A DNA stretch of 64,000 bases from Acidomyces sp. 'richmondensis' (lineage: Eukaryota > Ascomycota > Dothideomycetes > Mycosphaerellales > Teratosphaeriaceae): contig QVLQ01000031.1 in the NCBI GenBank assembly GCA_003545705.1, positions 1,116,001 through 1,180,000 of the forward strand. The letters are read 5' to 3'. The translations under genes were made by a program, and so were the position numbers. Shown one piece after another: positions 23,086 to 32,668 of this stretch (positions within the stretch are counted from its first letter, which is position 1; each line of letters begins with the position of its first letter). The notes below the pieces were generated by a model that had not been told where the DNA came from, did not search any database, and saw nothing but the letters and a program-made list of their open reading frames with translations.

Positions 23086-23853
23086 ATGGCAATCACCGAT
23101 CCTGCCACTGGTCGCATTATACCAGAATCCGACTCGGCTTTCCAACGAGTACTATTCGTTGCAAACAATGTCCATGTCTATGGCATACCCCCCATAACAT
23201 CGACCAAAGGCTTCAATGCCTCATCTTGGACTTCACCCACGCAACCCACAGCTCAGCAGATCTTCACCGCACGTTTGCGCATCATTGAGACGACCATCGA
23301 CTCGAACATCAAAGCAGACATAGTTCTGGAAGATGGGAACACGGGCGATCTTTTTGCTGCAGCACCATACACAAACGTAGCTGCGGTTCAGCAAGCCAAC
23401 GATAGCAGTCGTTTCTTTGCTGTTCGGGTCCAAGGCGAAGGTGGCATGAAGGCAACACTGGGCATTGGTTTCGAAGACCGAAGTCCGGCATTCGACTTTA
23501 GCGTTGCTTTGGGAGAAGTACGCAAAGTGCTTGGTATGGAGACTACAACAAACAATCAGCCTGTCAGAGGAGTGCAGGCAAGGGTCAGAGTGGAACCAGA
23601 AATTAAAAAGGACTACAGTTTGAAGGATGGCGAGAAGATCCATATTCAGGTGGGCAACAAAGGCAGAAGATCTTCACCTATGGAATCCCAATCGGAACTT
23701 TCCAACCCTGCCGCATTATTTTCAATTGCTCCGCCACCATATGGGGCTAAATCGCAAGCATATGTGCTGCCGAGTGTGGAACCTTCCAATGTCGATAATA
23801 AGTCAGCCCAGGAACTAGGATTTGATGATGGGGAGTTCGGCGAGTTCGTATAA
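23086..23853 (+). CDS. NECAP-like adaptin-ear-binding coat protein (DUF1681)
   Basis: Clathrin-coat accessory protein of endocytosis; family members bind AP-2 through an N-terminal PH-like (PHear) domain and a short C-terminal motif. Intronless, 255 aa. The PHear domain covers about residues 15-185: FQRVLFVANNVHVYGIPP near the start, TARLRIIE, DLFAAAPY, SSRFFAVRV and IGFEDRSPAFDFSVAL near the centre, and the conserved DYSLKDGEKIHIQV at its end. The tail is Ser/Pro-rich and ends in an acidic GFDDGEFGEFV, resembling adaptor-binding termini of the family. The frame is open upstream to 23020, but the ATG at 23086 fits the family start. Confidence 0.9.
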   Translation: MAITDPATGRIIPESDSAFQRVLFVANNVHVYGIPPITSTKGFNASSWTSPTQPTAQQIFTARLRIIETTIDSNIKADIVLEDGNTGDLFAAAPYTNVAAVQQANDSSRFFAVRVQGEGGMKATLGIGFEDRSPAFDFSVALGEVRKVLGMETTTNNQPVRGVQARVRVEPEIKKDYSLKDGEKIHIQVGNKGRRSSPMESQSELSNPAALFSIAPPPYGAKSQAYVLPSVEPSNVDNKSAQELGFDDGEFGEFV

Positions 23854-24073
23854 TATTATAAGGCCCGTAAGATGCTTCCGTCGGGTAACGATCTCCTTCC
23901 GATGCCTTTGGGGAGAATATCGCCCGAGAGATAAGGTTCATTGGCAGTCTTAGCGGTGTGCGCCGGGGTTGTTAAGCTGCTAGTTTGGCTCTTTGAAGTC
24001 TCCAAATATCCTGGACGCGTTTTGCCAAAGCCCTTTCTTTGCGGTTATCTCCGGCTCAAATGGCGAAAAGTGA

Positions 24074-25369
24074 TCATCTCGATCGTAACAGGAAAAACAG
24101 CACTCCCATTGCGGCAATACCAGTCGCAGCGCCCCCCGCAACACCCTGCAACGCCACTGTCGTAAGCTCGACCTGCTTAATTTGTATGATGCGTTCACTG
24201 AAGAGATCTCGGAAAACTTCTTTGTACATTTTCCGGCTCCACGCTGTTGGCATGTCTTCTGGATGTTGATCTACAGGAACAACTCCAGATTTGGCCGCAT
24301 CAGCTGCTTCCTCCGGCAGTACAGCACCATTAGACATTGAAATTTGTTCGGGAATCTCATTCATTTCAACAACCCCTTCTTCCGCTTCTTTATCAAGTTG
24401 AATATGCTCATCAGATACCCCCAAAATCCTAGCGGGCTCGGTAGATTCTTCCTCCTTTACGGGTTGAGGAAGTGATGTCGAAACCGACTTTTCATCGAGT
24501 GCTAGTTTCACATCATGCACAATCCGGCGTCGTCGATGCGGCTCAAAAATAAGTATTTGCGCAAGGAGCAATACGACGTTCAATCCCATCAACCCAAAAG
24601 TTACCCAGGTGCTATTCCTGCGAATCGTATCACTCCATATCTGCTCTTCATGATATTGCTTGCGCTCCAATCGCTCGAGCAAAGACCTTGCATCCTCAAG
24701 ATTCCTCTCGGCAGTCGCAAGACTATCCTTCGCCGCTTGTACCGCCTGGTCAAGCACATGCTCCGATCGGACTAGCGACATATATCTCTCCAAATCCGCA
24801 GGCGACCAAGACGATTTCCTTTCCAAAAGACCTACGATCTCCTTTTGGGCCGACGATTGCTTGTTGAAGGCTTCGTCGTGGCTTCGTTTTGCTTCCTGGA
24901 CGGCCACATGAGAATTCTTGACCTTCTCCTCCTGTGCAATGATTTCCTTCTTTAAAGCCTCTATGCCCGTGTAGTCTGTACCCGTGTAAGCATTGATATG
25001 TTGGCCTGCTATTGAAGCTCTTGCCAGGATGCCATCTATGAGCTTAGTTGTGTCTTTGGACAGCTGCCATCTCTTCTGCTCGGCATGAGACGGCAGCGTT
25101 TGGAATGGAGATGCCGGAGTTTCATATGCTTCCCTTGAAGTGGGCGTGGCCCATGCAGTTTTCTTCGATGGACTGTCCTCCCGAAGTCGTCCTGTGGTGC
25201 TTGAGAGTGTTCGAAGAGCTACTGGGAAAGGAACCTTGGACCTGCACTCGGCGCAAATCCATTGAGACCGGAAATTATGTCGAGCGCTCGTTTGTCCAAT
25301 AGTGGTGCTCAGAAAACCAGAGGTACGGCCCATGGCACCACGAGCACCTTTTAGTACAGCGTACTGCAT
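24074..25369 (-). CDS. SHE9: She9/Mdm33 mitochondrial inner membrane protein
   Basis: Inner-membrane protein that influences mitochondrial shape and membrane fission. Intronless, 431 aa. The N-terminus is basic and hydroxylated without acidic residues up to about residue 60, as in mitochondrial targeting sequences. A long coiled coil follows (about 110-265), including IIAQEEKVKNSHVAVQEAKR and LATAERNLEDARSLLERLE. A membrane segment lies near residue 277 (TWVTFGLMGLNVVLLLAQI) followed by the family FEPHRRRRIV motif. A second hydrophobic segment forms the C-terminus (VAGGAATGIAAMGVLFFLL). The matrix-facing coiled coil between import signal and membrane matches the family. Convergent with the NECAP-like gene. 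Confidence 0.9.
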   Translation of the reverse strand: MQYAVLKGARGAMGRTSGFLSTTIGQTSARHNFRSQWICAECRSKVPFPVALRTLSSTTGRLREDSPSKKTAWATPTSREAYETPASPFQTLPSHAEQKRWQLSKDTTKLIDGILARASIAGQHINAYTGTDYTGIEALKKEIIAQEEKVKNSHVAVQEAKRSHDEAFNKQSSAQKEIVGLLERKSSWSPADLERYMSLVRSEHVLDQAVQAAKDSLATAERNLEDARSLLERLERKQYHEEQIWSDTIRRNSTWVTFGLMGLNVVLLLAQILIFEPHRRRRIVHDVKLALDEKSVSTSLPQPVKEEESTEPARILGVSDEHIQLDKEAEEGVVEMNEIPEQISMSNGAVLPEEAADAAKSGVVPVDQHPEDMPTAWSRKMYKEVFRDLFSERIIQIKQVELTTVALQGVAGGAATGIAAMGVLFFLLRSR

Positions 25370-25672
25370 TTCATCCAGTTATCAAACGGATCGCAGCTCA
25401 GACGCCTCGAACTTTGAAAGCGTGGCGTAGATCGGGCATGAGCTTGGGCCATGCTATCCGGTTAAAGCCGCACCTACCTTTTTTGGAACATGGTACGTCA
25501 GGGCGTTGGGCAGTGGCTCATCGATTCATGCTTCCAGCGCTCAAATTTCACCGGGTTGCCGATTCGCGAGGTCGGCATTTGAAGATTATTGAAAACACAG
25601 CATTCTTTATTCTTCACCCTTTTTCTAAACCAAACACGGGAATCTAGGTGAAAGAGCTTTTTATTGTCAATC

Positions 25673-26848
25673 ATGTCACCTACGTCCGACCTCCCCGCCA
25701 TGAACCGGCCGTTCAAGAACCCCAAATTCATATTCTTCACCGACTTCGATGGGACAATTACTTTGTTCGTCCTCACTCTAGATTAAATTAAGTCGCCCAA
25801 TTATTTTCGCTGACTTCTAGTCAATGATGCAGGCAAGATAGCAATGACTTCATGGTAATCTTACTTTCGGTGCTTCCCAATTATGGAGGCGAGGTTGACC
25901 GACAACACAGACAGACAACATAGGCTTTGGGGTCGAAAAGCGCCGGCAAGGAAATCGAGATGTGCTTGAAGGAAGAGATTCATTCCGGTAAGCGTGGAAT
26001 TGCATCTATCCGTCGAACCTTTGAGAATGTGCTGATATATGCAGGGAATCCTTCCGTAAGATGGTAAGCACAATTTACTCCAATATATGCTCTCGAGAGA
26101 TGAACTGGGTTTGACGGCCAGTCTCAGATGGACTCTGTTAAGAAGCCATATCCCGAATGTATCGAATACTTGGTACAGAATATCAAACTCGACCCATATT
26201 TCAATGAGTACTTTCAATGGGCACTGGAGCACGAGATTCCCACCGTCGTTCTCTCGTCCGGGATGGAGCCGATTATTCGAGCAATTCTAAACAAACTTGT
26301 CGGTCCAGACAGTGACAAGCTCGATATAATTAGTAATGAAGTTGAAGCGCGCCCCGGAATGACCATCGATCAAGAAGGGGGGTGGCGCATCAAATATCAT
26401 GATGATAGGTCAGCTTTTCGGCCTTGAAGCTTTTAAGCTTCCAATTCACTGACAGGGCTTGCAGCCACTTTGGTCATGATAAATCTCTTACTATTCGTCA
26501 GTATAGCAGTCTTCCACCTGATCAGCGACCAATATTATTCTATGCGGGAGACGGTGTATCAGATCTCTCTGCGGCTCGTGAAACAGATCTGCTGTTTGCA
26601 AAAAAAGGCCATGGTGGGTTTCTTCGTGCTTCATGACATTCCTTTCACTGAATTTGACCTGTCTCCCAGATCTCATCACGTACTGCGTGAAGCAGAAAGT
26701 CCCATTCACTGTCTTTGAAGACTGGTCTTCGATCCTTGACACCGTTAAGGAGATTGTCTCGGGTCAAATTACGGTCCAAGAGGCTGCTAAACGGGGTTAT
26801 GAACAATACCAGAAAGGTGAAGCTGGCCTCAATGGGCATGCCAACTAA
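25673..26848 (+). CDS. Pyp1-like HAD phosphatase (YNL010W family)
   Basis: HAD-superfamily phosphatase most like yeast Pyp1, a phosphatase of polyol phosphates; the substrate here is inferred. Seven exons: 25673-25764, 25833-25854, 25911-25987, 26045-26063, 26128-26408, 26465-26613 and 26670-26848; about 272 aa. Exons of 22 and 19 nt are supported by phase and by the conserved sequence they encode. HAD motif I is DFDGTIT with the nucleophilic aspartate, motif II is VLSSGMEP, and motif IV is YAGDGVSDLSAA. QDSNDFM, FGVEKRRQGN and SHFGHDKS also match the family. The exon 6 acceptor has an alternative 12 nt upstream; the downstream AG was chosen for better family fit. Divergent from SHE9. Confidence 0.9.
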
Positions 26849-27201
26849 ACAGACGGTTATGTTTTTATTGCGAGCAAGGTGAAGGACGGTTTGGCCGAGA
26901 GCCACGTCTGCTGCCGTGGCGAAATTTCTTTATATTAAATGGATAGATTAGGTGGATGCGTTTCACGAAAATGTTAATTAACTCCACTGCTACACACCAT
27001 TGGTACTTATTCAATGCATGTGTCCAACGAATTCGGAATCTCTATGTGTCGTCGATATATGTGACTGCGTTATGCAATAGGGAGAGGGGATACGGCCCGA
27101 CAAGCCAATCAGGGTCGAGACAAAAATGTCTAAGCTTTGTTTCGCAACGAGACCTTTGTCGACCTCTTCGTCGATTTGGAGATCTCTCATCCGATCCAAC
27201 G
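26849..27201. other. Intergenic region upstream of the uS12m gene
   Basis: Contains the 3' end of the HAD phosphatase transcript and the promoter side of the ribosomal protein gene. Frames that run through it into the downstream exon are not thought to be coding. Confidence 0.5.
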
Positions 27202-27838
27202 ATGGCTTCACATCTCTTCAACACCTTCTTACGGCTCCCAGCCGCATCGCGAACATATGTCACCTCCGCATTGGCGCTTAGACTTGTTCCTTCAGCCTCT
27301 ATTGCAGCGCGAAGCTTCTCTTGCACGACAGCCACCCAAGCCACATATAACCAAGTCCTTCGAGGATGCCGCGTGGGTCAGAAGGCCAGAAGAGCAAAAT
27401 CGCCGGCGATGAAGAATCGGCCCGAGATGAAGGGTGTGTGTCTGCGTGTGGGCACAACGAAGCCTAAAAAGCCCAACTCGGGGGAGCGCAAAGTCGCGAG
27501 GGTGCGGCTGAGCAGTGGAACAGTCATCACAGCCTATATCCCTGGAGAAGGTACGGTGCACGGTTTCGGTGTGGGAAAAAGTGTTGCATGTAGCGCGTGG
27601 TGCTGACGTAAGGGCCAGGACATAATGTGCAGCAACATTCAGTGGTTCTGGTACGGGGGGGCCGATCGCAAGATTGCCCTGGTGTCAAGTACCATCTCGT
27701 TAGAGGTGCTATGGATTTGGTGAGAGATCCTGCCACCTAATTGCCCCAATGGATCGTACTTACAGCACATAGGGCGGCGTGAGCAACCGGATCACCAGCC
27801 GGTCGAAGTACGGCACAAAGAAGCCAAAGACCAATTGA
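27202..27838 (+). CDS. Mitochondrial small-subunit ribosomal protein uS12m
   Basis: Component of the mitochondrial 37S ribosome decoding centre. Three exons: 27202-27550, 27619-27719 and 27773-27838; phases match and give about 171 aa. The N-terminal 45-50 residues are rich in A, R, S and T with no acids and form a likely mitochondrial presequence. The mature S12 domain shows NQVLRGCRVGQ, KGVCLRVGTTKPKKPNSGERK, VRLSSGTVITAYIPGEGHN and QQHSVVLVRGG, and ends GGVSNRITSRSKYGTKKPK. The intron in the GEGHN loop explains why the first exon appears to continue to 27606 in the unspliced frame. Confidence 0.94.
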
Positions 27839-28896
27839 GATCTATTGGACAGGTATTGTACATGTTTAAGCACGCATTAGAACTGCCTTGCACTGTGTAA
27901 ATACTATAAATATTCGGGATGCTTGAAAATTATTTTGGAGAGTGTATCGCTGAGCAGGACTCAGTGACCCTGAATACACTGCCTCTATGATGCCCCCTCA
28001 CCTTCCCTCAACTTCCAAAAGATCCACGACGTGTTTAACGACGCTAACATCATCACCGCATTCATCCTTCCTCGCACCTTCCACGCACCTTTCACGCACC
28101 TTCCACGCACCTTCCTTGCCCATTCCTCGCTCCTTCCATGGCCCTTCTCGCTCCTTCCATGGCCCTTCTCGCTCCTTCCTCCCCCCTTTCTCGCGCCTGT
28201 CTCGCGCCTTCCCTTTCCTTGCTCAAAAACGTCACTATGGCCTTGCTAATCTGTGTTTCTCGGCAGCAAGATAAACTTTGATGATAGTCTTACCTTGTTG
28301 AAGCCTGCTCGTGAAGTCGACAGTCTTAACCATCGTCTGTGAATGGAACTGGTGAAGTTTCTCCCATCCGATCGGAATTTCTGCATCCGAAATGGACCTC
28401 AACACGACTGCGCCGCCTCGAAGGGGAAGGGACCTGCAGGCCTTCCCGCAGAAGGAAGTCACGATGGAAGGCTCCTGCCCTCAACGCTCTATGCGCTTGG
28501 ACAAATTCAATTCAACGGATTGCTGGTTATTGGTCGTCCGGATAGCATTGCATAATACTCGTTATGCGGTTCAGATGGTTGAGGCGGCCGACGCACTGTC
28601 CCCTGTCTCCCCCTGTCGTGTACACAATCTACCCATTCACCAATGCGTGTGCTTGTTCCGTTTCTCAGCAAACACGACTAGTCTGCGAAATTCTGTTTGC
28701 TCCATATCCATCTTGTCGCGTAGGTTGAGCTCCTTATACTGGCTAAATTTCTGGTTTTCCTTCTATCAATTTCTCCTCCCCACATGCCCCTTCAATCGCT
28801 AACGACATCTCCATCATCAGCGCTTCGCCCTCGACCTGATCATCTTCAGCACCTGGCAGATAGCAAGCCATCATCCCGATAAGCCGAATTGCAACA
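27839..28896. other. Intergenic region with CT-rich tandem repeats
   Basis: No recognised gene. It holds a pyrimidine-rich tandem array (about 28060-28200) and then ordinary sequence up to the repeat-protein gene. Several small open frames exist but none resembles a known protein. Confidence 0.5.
28060..28200 (+). repeat. CT-rich tandem repeats
   Basis: Repeats of a CACCTTCCACG-like word are followed by two identical copies of a 21-bp unit (CTCGCTCCTTCCATGGCCCTT) and degenerate further copies. It lies about 700 bp upstream of the repeat-protein gene. Confidence 0.75.
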
Positions 28897-30435
28897 ATGA
28901 TTCTTAAGAGCACTGTGATCGCTGCCGCAGGTGCAGCAGCCCTGGTGTGAGTCCGTCTCAAGGGACTTCCGTGGGTCCACGTCCTGACAGGTTTGCTTAG
29001 ATCCGCTGCCCCGCTGCCGCTTCCTCGTGACAGCCAGCCGTGTTGGTTCCTATCAGCTTCATGCAAGCGTGATCCGCAGAGCCATTTGGAGATTCCCGCG
29101 GCGTTCCTCGCCCTTCCGAATTACAATAGCTGGCCCAGACGGGCGGCCGAAGAACAAGCGGTAGACGAGCCTGAGAGTTCACGTGAGGAGCCTGCTTCCC
29201 CAGACCTCCTCGCTCGTCAAACTTCTGCTGGTCCGGGTGACCGTGCTTGTCAAGCTGTTGCCAGGCCGGATCTCCTAGCTCGTGAGGCTGCCGCCGATGC
29301 CGACCTACTCGCTCGTAAAGAAGCCGCTTCTCCAGACATCCATGCTCATCAAACTGCCACCAGCCCAGATCTCCTCGCGCGCCAAGCAGCAGGTCATCCA
29401 GCCGGTGTGAGTGCCGATCTCCTAGCCCGCCAAGCTCCTGCCTGTCCAGATCTGCTTGCTCGTCATGTCAGGGCTGGCCTAGAGCTTCCTGCACGTCAAG
29501 AGGGCGCTGACGCGGATCTTCTCGCACGCCCAGCAACTGATGCTGTGGATCTCCTGGCACGCTCTCTTCCAACGAAGGAGGTGGCCTTTGCACGCGAAGA
29601 GAAGGCATTTTCTCCAGCGGAGTGCGAAAATCTGTGCAACTCCAACAACAATTCCATTTGGTGCAGATGGTGCTGTATGAACCACCCCGAGGACGAGCTC
29701 AATTGCCCGACTGCACTCACTGTAATCAATGAAAAGGCCAAGCAGGGCATCGACATAACCCTTGGCGATTACTCGTCCAAGTCGAAGCGAGATTATCCTG
29801 ACGGCGAATCCCCTCTGATAGACTGGCCGTGGGCCCGGGATGTGGCCGATAAGAGCATTGTTCCCAGGGCGGCTGGCAAATCCGTCTCTACGGAATCTGA
29901 TGGTGATGCAGTCACCTGGGCGGCTCCGAGAGCGGTGCCAGAAGTAGCCCAACTCGATGAGGCCCAAATCGGCGCAGTGACCTGGGCCGCCCCAAGGGAC
30001 GTGCCCGAGGGGGGTGCGGTGACCTGGGCTACTCCGAGGGACGTGCCTGATGGGGAAGCGGTCACCTGGGCTGCTCCAAGAGAGGTGGCCGAGGGATCTC
30101 AAGTGGATTCTGCCCAAACAGAAGCGGTCACCTGGGCTGCCCCAAGAGACGTGCCTGATGGAGAAGCGGTGACTTGGGCTGCTACGAGAGAATTGTCTGA
30201 GGGAGCTCAAGTTGATTCTGCCCAAACAGAAGTGGTCACCTGGGCTGTTTCGAGAGATGTGGGCGAGGGCTCTCAAGTTGATTCTGCTCAAACAAAAGCG
30301 GTCACCTGGGCTGCCCCAAGAGACGTGACGTATGGAGAAGCGGTCACCTGGGGTACTCCGAGAGAGGAGGGTCAAGGATCTCAAATTGATACTGGCCCAA
30401 TTGATGCGGTCACTTGGGCGGCCCTCCGCGAGTAA
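28897..30435 (+). CDS. Secreted protein with two tandem-repeat arrays, function unknown
   Basis: Not assigned to a known family. Exon 1 (28897-28946) and exon 2 (29001-30435) are joined by a 54-nt intron with a good donor (GTGAGT), a CTGAC branch site and TTAG; about 494 aa. The N-terminus is a clear signal peptide (MILKSTVIAAAGAAALVSAAP). Dibasic, Kex2-like sites are at residues 39-40, 63-64 and 279-280. Residues about 83-204 form an array of about ten DLLAR-centred units with an 11-residue period. Residues 225-252 hold six cysteines (CENLC...WCRWCC...C). Residues 320-494 form ten units starting AVTWAAPR[DE], spaced 14 or 22 residues. Possible roles are a processed peptide precursor or a surface protein; both are inference. 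The antisense strand is also open across the array because every unit is a multiple of three bases. Confidence 0.75.
29197..29577 (+). repeat. 33-bp-period coding repeat (DLLAR array)
   Basis: Encodes about ten imperfect units with core DLLARQ. Spacing between cores is 22, 11, 11, 11, 16, 11, 11, 11 and 11 residues; the 22 spans a decayed unit and the 16 a five-residue insertion. Frame is preserved throughout. Confidence 0.85.
29908..30432 (+). repeat. 42/66-bp coding repeat (VTW array)
   Basis: Ten units begin with AVTWAAPR or close variants. Distances between successive units are 22, 14, 14, 22, 14, 22, 22, 14 and 22 residues; the long form adds an eight-residue extension close to QVDSAQTE. 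W and the following R are invariant. The array ends exactly at the stop codon. Confidence 0.92.
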
Positions 30436-31256
30436 TGAACTGCAGACGTTGCTCTCCGTTTTGGAAGGTGGTGGCAATATGTACAACGGTGAGGAGCAAA
30501 ATTTGCCACCACCTACTATGGGTTTAAAGGTTGACGCAACGATGAGTCTAATGGCGAGATAGCCGTGAGACAAAGACTCATATGAGTTACGATGGTTCAA
30601 GAGCTTTCGCCATTGGTCGACGGACGAGTGTGTTTTCGCCCTTCTTAATGACAATCAAGTAATATTTAAATAGATTGTGCCTGTGCGCTCAAGGGTTTCT
30701 CTCCTCTGCCTCAATTGCTTTCATCAAAGTCTCGTCCACACTTTCAGGAAGCTTTCCTTTCTCTAAAGAATATAAGAACAAAACGGATGAGTGGATGGAG
30801 GACTACGTTGGCCGAGTTTGATGATAATAGAAAGACTGAAGAAGCTGAACTAAAGGCAGACTAATTTAGCATTCTCCAATGATACAAAGGTGCGGCTGCG
30901 ACAATGATTACACGAAAGAAGACATACGGAGACTCTTCACATGACGAAGTCATAACACGATGTAATGAGGGTACTACTAAGTCCTTTAGAGGCATATATT
31001 TATATAATAGTTTTATGTATTCATCGAGAATATTCAATCATCGATGTGGCCCACCCGCTACTGGTTATTTTTTATATGTTCTCGTCGGGATTAACTATCC
31101 ATGTGAAAGAGGAAGCATTAATTGATGTCTTTTAGCTTTACAAAATCGGCCAAAATGACCCTTTTACAAAAACTGCACAAACCGCCACGGGACGTAATAC
31201 AAATTGACCAGCGCTGGATCGCTGCGAATGTTGGGAAAATGTCTCATGAATTTCCT
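30436..31256. other. Intergenic AT-rich region
   Basis: 3' flank of the repeat-protein gene and of REX4. AT-rich, with no recognised gene, RNA or repeat. Confidence 0.55.
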
Positions 31257-32408
31257 TTAATACCTCTTCGTTCTCTTCTTCTTTTTCCGTTTCTTAGTTT
31301 TTTTGGCTGCAGTTGAGGTGATCGGTATCCCGCCCATCCCGATTTCATCTACATCTTCCATCGAATCATTCTCGCCATCAATTCCCTCGAGGTCACTTTC
31401 ATGACTGTCATGTCCATCTCTTGCTTCTTCGCCCGCTTTCACATTTATTTCATGAAATCCGTTCACTGGATTACCTTTCCTATCTAGTCTGCGTTGCCGC
31501 CCAAATCGCTTCCGATTCTCCTCGTCAAACCCAACCTTTTCCTTCCTGAACAGCATCATGGCCGCCCTTGCGTCTTCGATAGAACTATGTTCTCCCATCT
31601 GGATTTTTATGCCCAGTTCAGACTTCGCCAAGTTGCGCAAGGCGGGTGGCTTCCCTTTGCTGTCGACCCTGAACTTTGGATGCTTACTCGTGTCCCTCAT
31701 ATCCCGCTTCGGATGAGAAAGGAGGAGAACTTGAAGGTCATTTTTTAGAGCATGTCCGACCAAAACACGGCCGTCGAGGAGTTTCGCCACATCCCTTTGG
31801 ACTTCGGCGAATGGGCGTGCGTAGCCTGGCTCTAGGTGGTGGGGACGTATGCCGCTGAATTGTGTCCTGTAGTCCTTGACATCGTCCTTGGATGGTGGTA
31901 GGACATATGAATCGTAAATCTGTTCCCCGTGAAAGTTCACGAGTGATACTCGTGCGAGAAGATGATCCGTATGGGGAGGAGGGCCGGTCCCGACCATTTC
32001 GCAATCCAGAGCGATATACTTCCCAACCCTGTGGGAAGGATGTAGACCACCATTGACCACATCTTGACCCATGCTTACAGAGGGTGGAGCAGAGCCATAA
32101 GCCGCAGATAAATCTTCCGGCGCAATGTCATACTCTTTTATCAACTGTGACCGACCATCTCGCGATGATGCATTCTCTGTCAGCTTTGACCCCCCAATGC
32201 CCATGCTCTTGCTCGTTGTGTGTTTCCCAAGGCTTCTATTCGACAACTTCGTCTTCTTGAACCCGCTCGGCTTTTGATTTTCTTGGGTCCTCTTGCGCTT
32301 CAAACTGTAGGCCGCTTTGTCCAATTTCTTCGTCGACTTTTCGGAACTTAGTTGCTCCTGCAGCTTCTTCCAGTTGCTTGAGACTTGGCTTAGGTCCAAT
32401 CCAGGCAT
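31257..32408 (-). CDS. REX4: Rex4-type RNA exonuclease
   Basis: DEDDh 3'-5' exonuclease implicated in pre-rRNA processing in the nucleolus. Intronless, 383 aa. Residues 1-120 form a basic, disordered N-terminus with nuclear-localisation-like KRKR. The exonuclease domain (about 128-290) has all catalytic positions: D135 and E137 in ALDCEMVG, D224 in VGHALKNDL, and H274 and D279 in GEHSSIEDARAAM. The C-terminal tail is acidic and ends in a lysine/arginine cluster (KKTKKRKKKKRTKRY). Divergent from ESA1, with only about 260 bp between starts. Confidence 0.94.
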   Translation of the reverse strand: MPGLDLSQVSSNWKKLQEQLSSEKSTKKLDKAAYSLKRKRTQENQKPSGFKKTKLSNRSLGKHTTSKSMGIGGSKLTENASSRDGRSQLIKEYDIAPEDLSAAYGSAPPSVSMGQDVVNGGLHPSHRVGKYIALDCEMVGTGPPPHTDHLLARVSLVNFHGEQIYDSYVLPPSKDDVKDYRTQFSGIRPHHLEPGYARPFAEVQRDVAKLLDGRVLVGHALKNDLQVLLLSHPKRDMRDTSKHPKFRVDSKGKPPALRNLAKSELGIKIQMGEHSSIEDARAAMMLFRKEKVGFDEENRKRFGRQRRLDRKGNPVNGFHEINVKAGEEARDGHDSHESDLEGIDGENDSMEDVDEIGMGGIPITSTAAKKTKKRKKKKRTKRY

Positions 32409-32668
32409 GATGTGTTATTGCCTCGACATTTCAGGTGGAATTTAACGGTTTTGGAAGGTCTGTTCTGGTCGAGAAATACTTCGAGGTTCAAGTTGTGGCA
32501 ATGTTGCTTGTTTTCTCGAAAGCGGAACCAGCACCGCGCTTCCGGTCGCAATTATACCCACGACTTACAGCAACGGTCTTGACATCAACATCGACCACGG
32601 CGTCGTAAGTTGAACCTCAAAACTCATCTTATGATCAGATCGTCTGGGAATCAGACACATCATTCAAT

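Noticed and set aside
29479..30654. 391-codon open frame on the minus strand across the repeat array
   Set aside because: It is the antisense of in-frame repeats; units that are multiples of three bases keep all frames similar. No signal peptide, introns or homology support it, and the plus-strand gene has a good signal peptide and intron.
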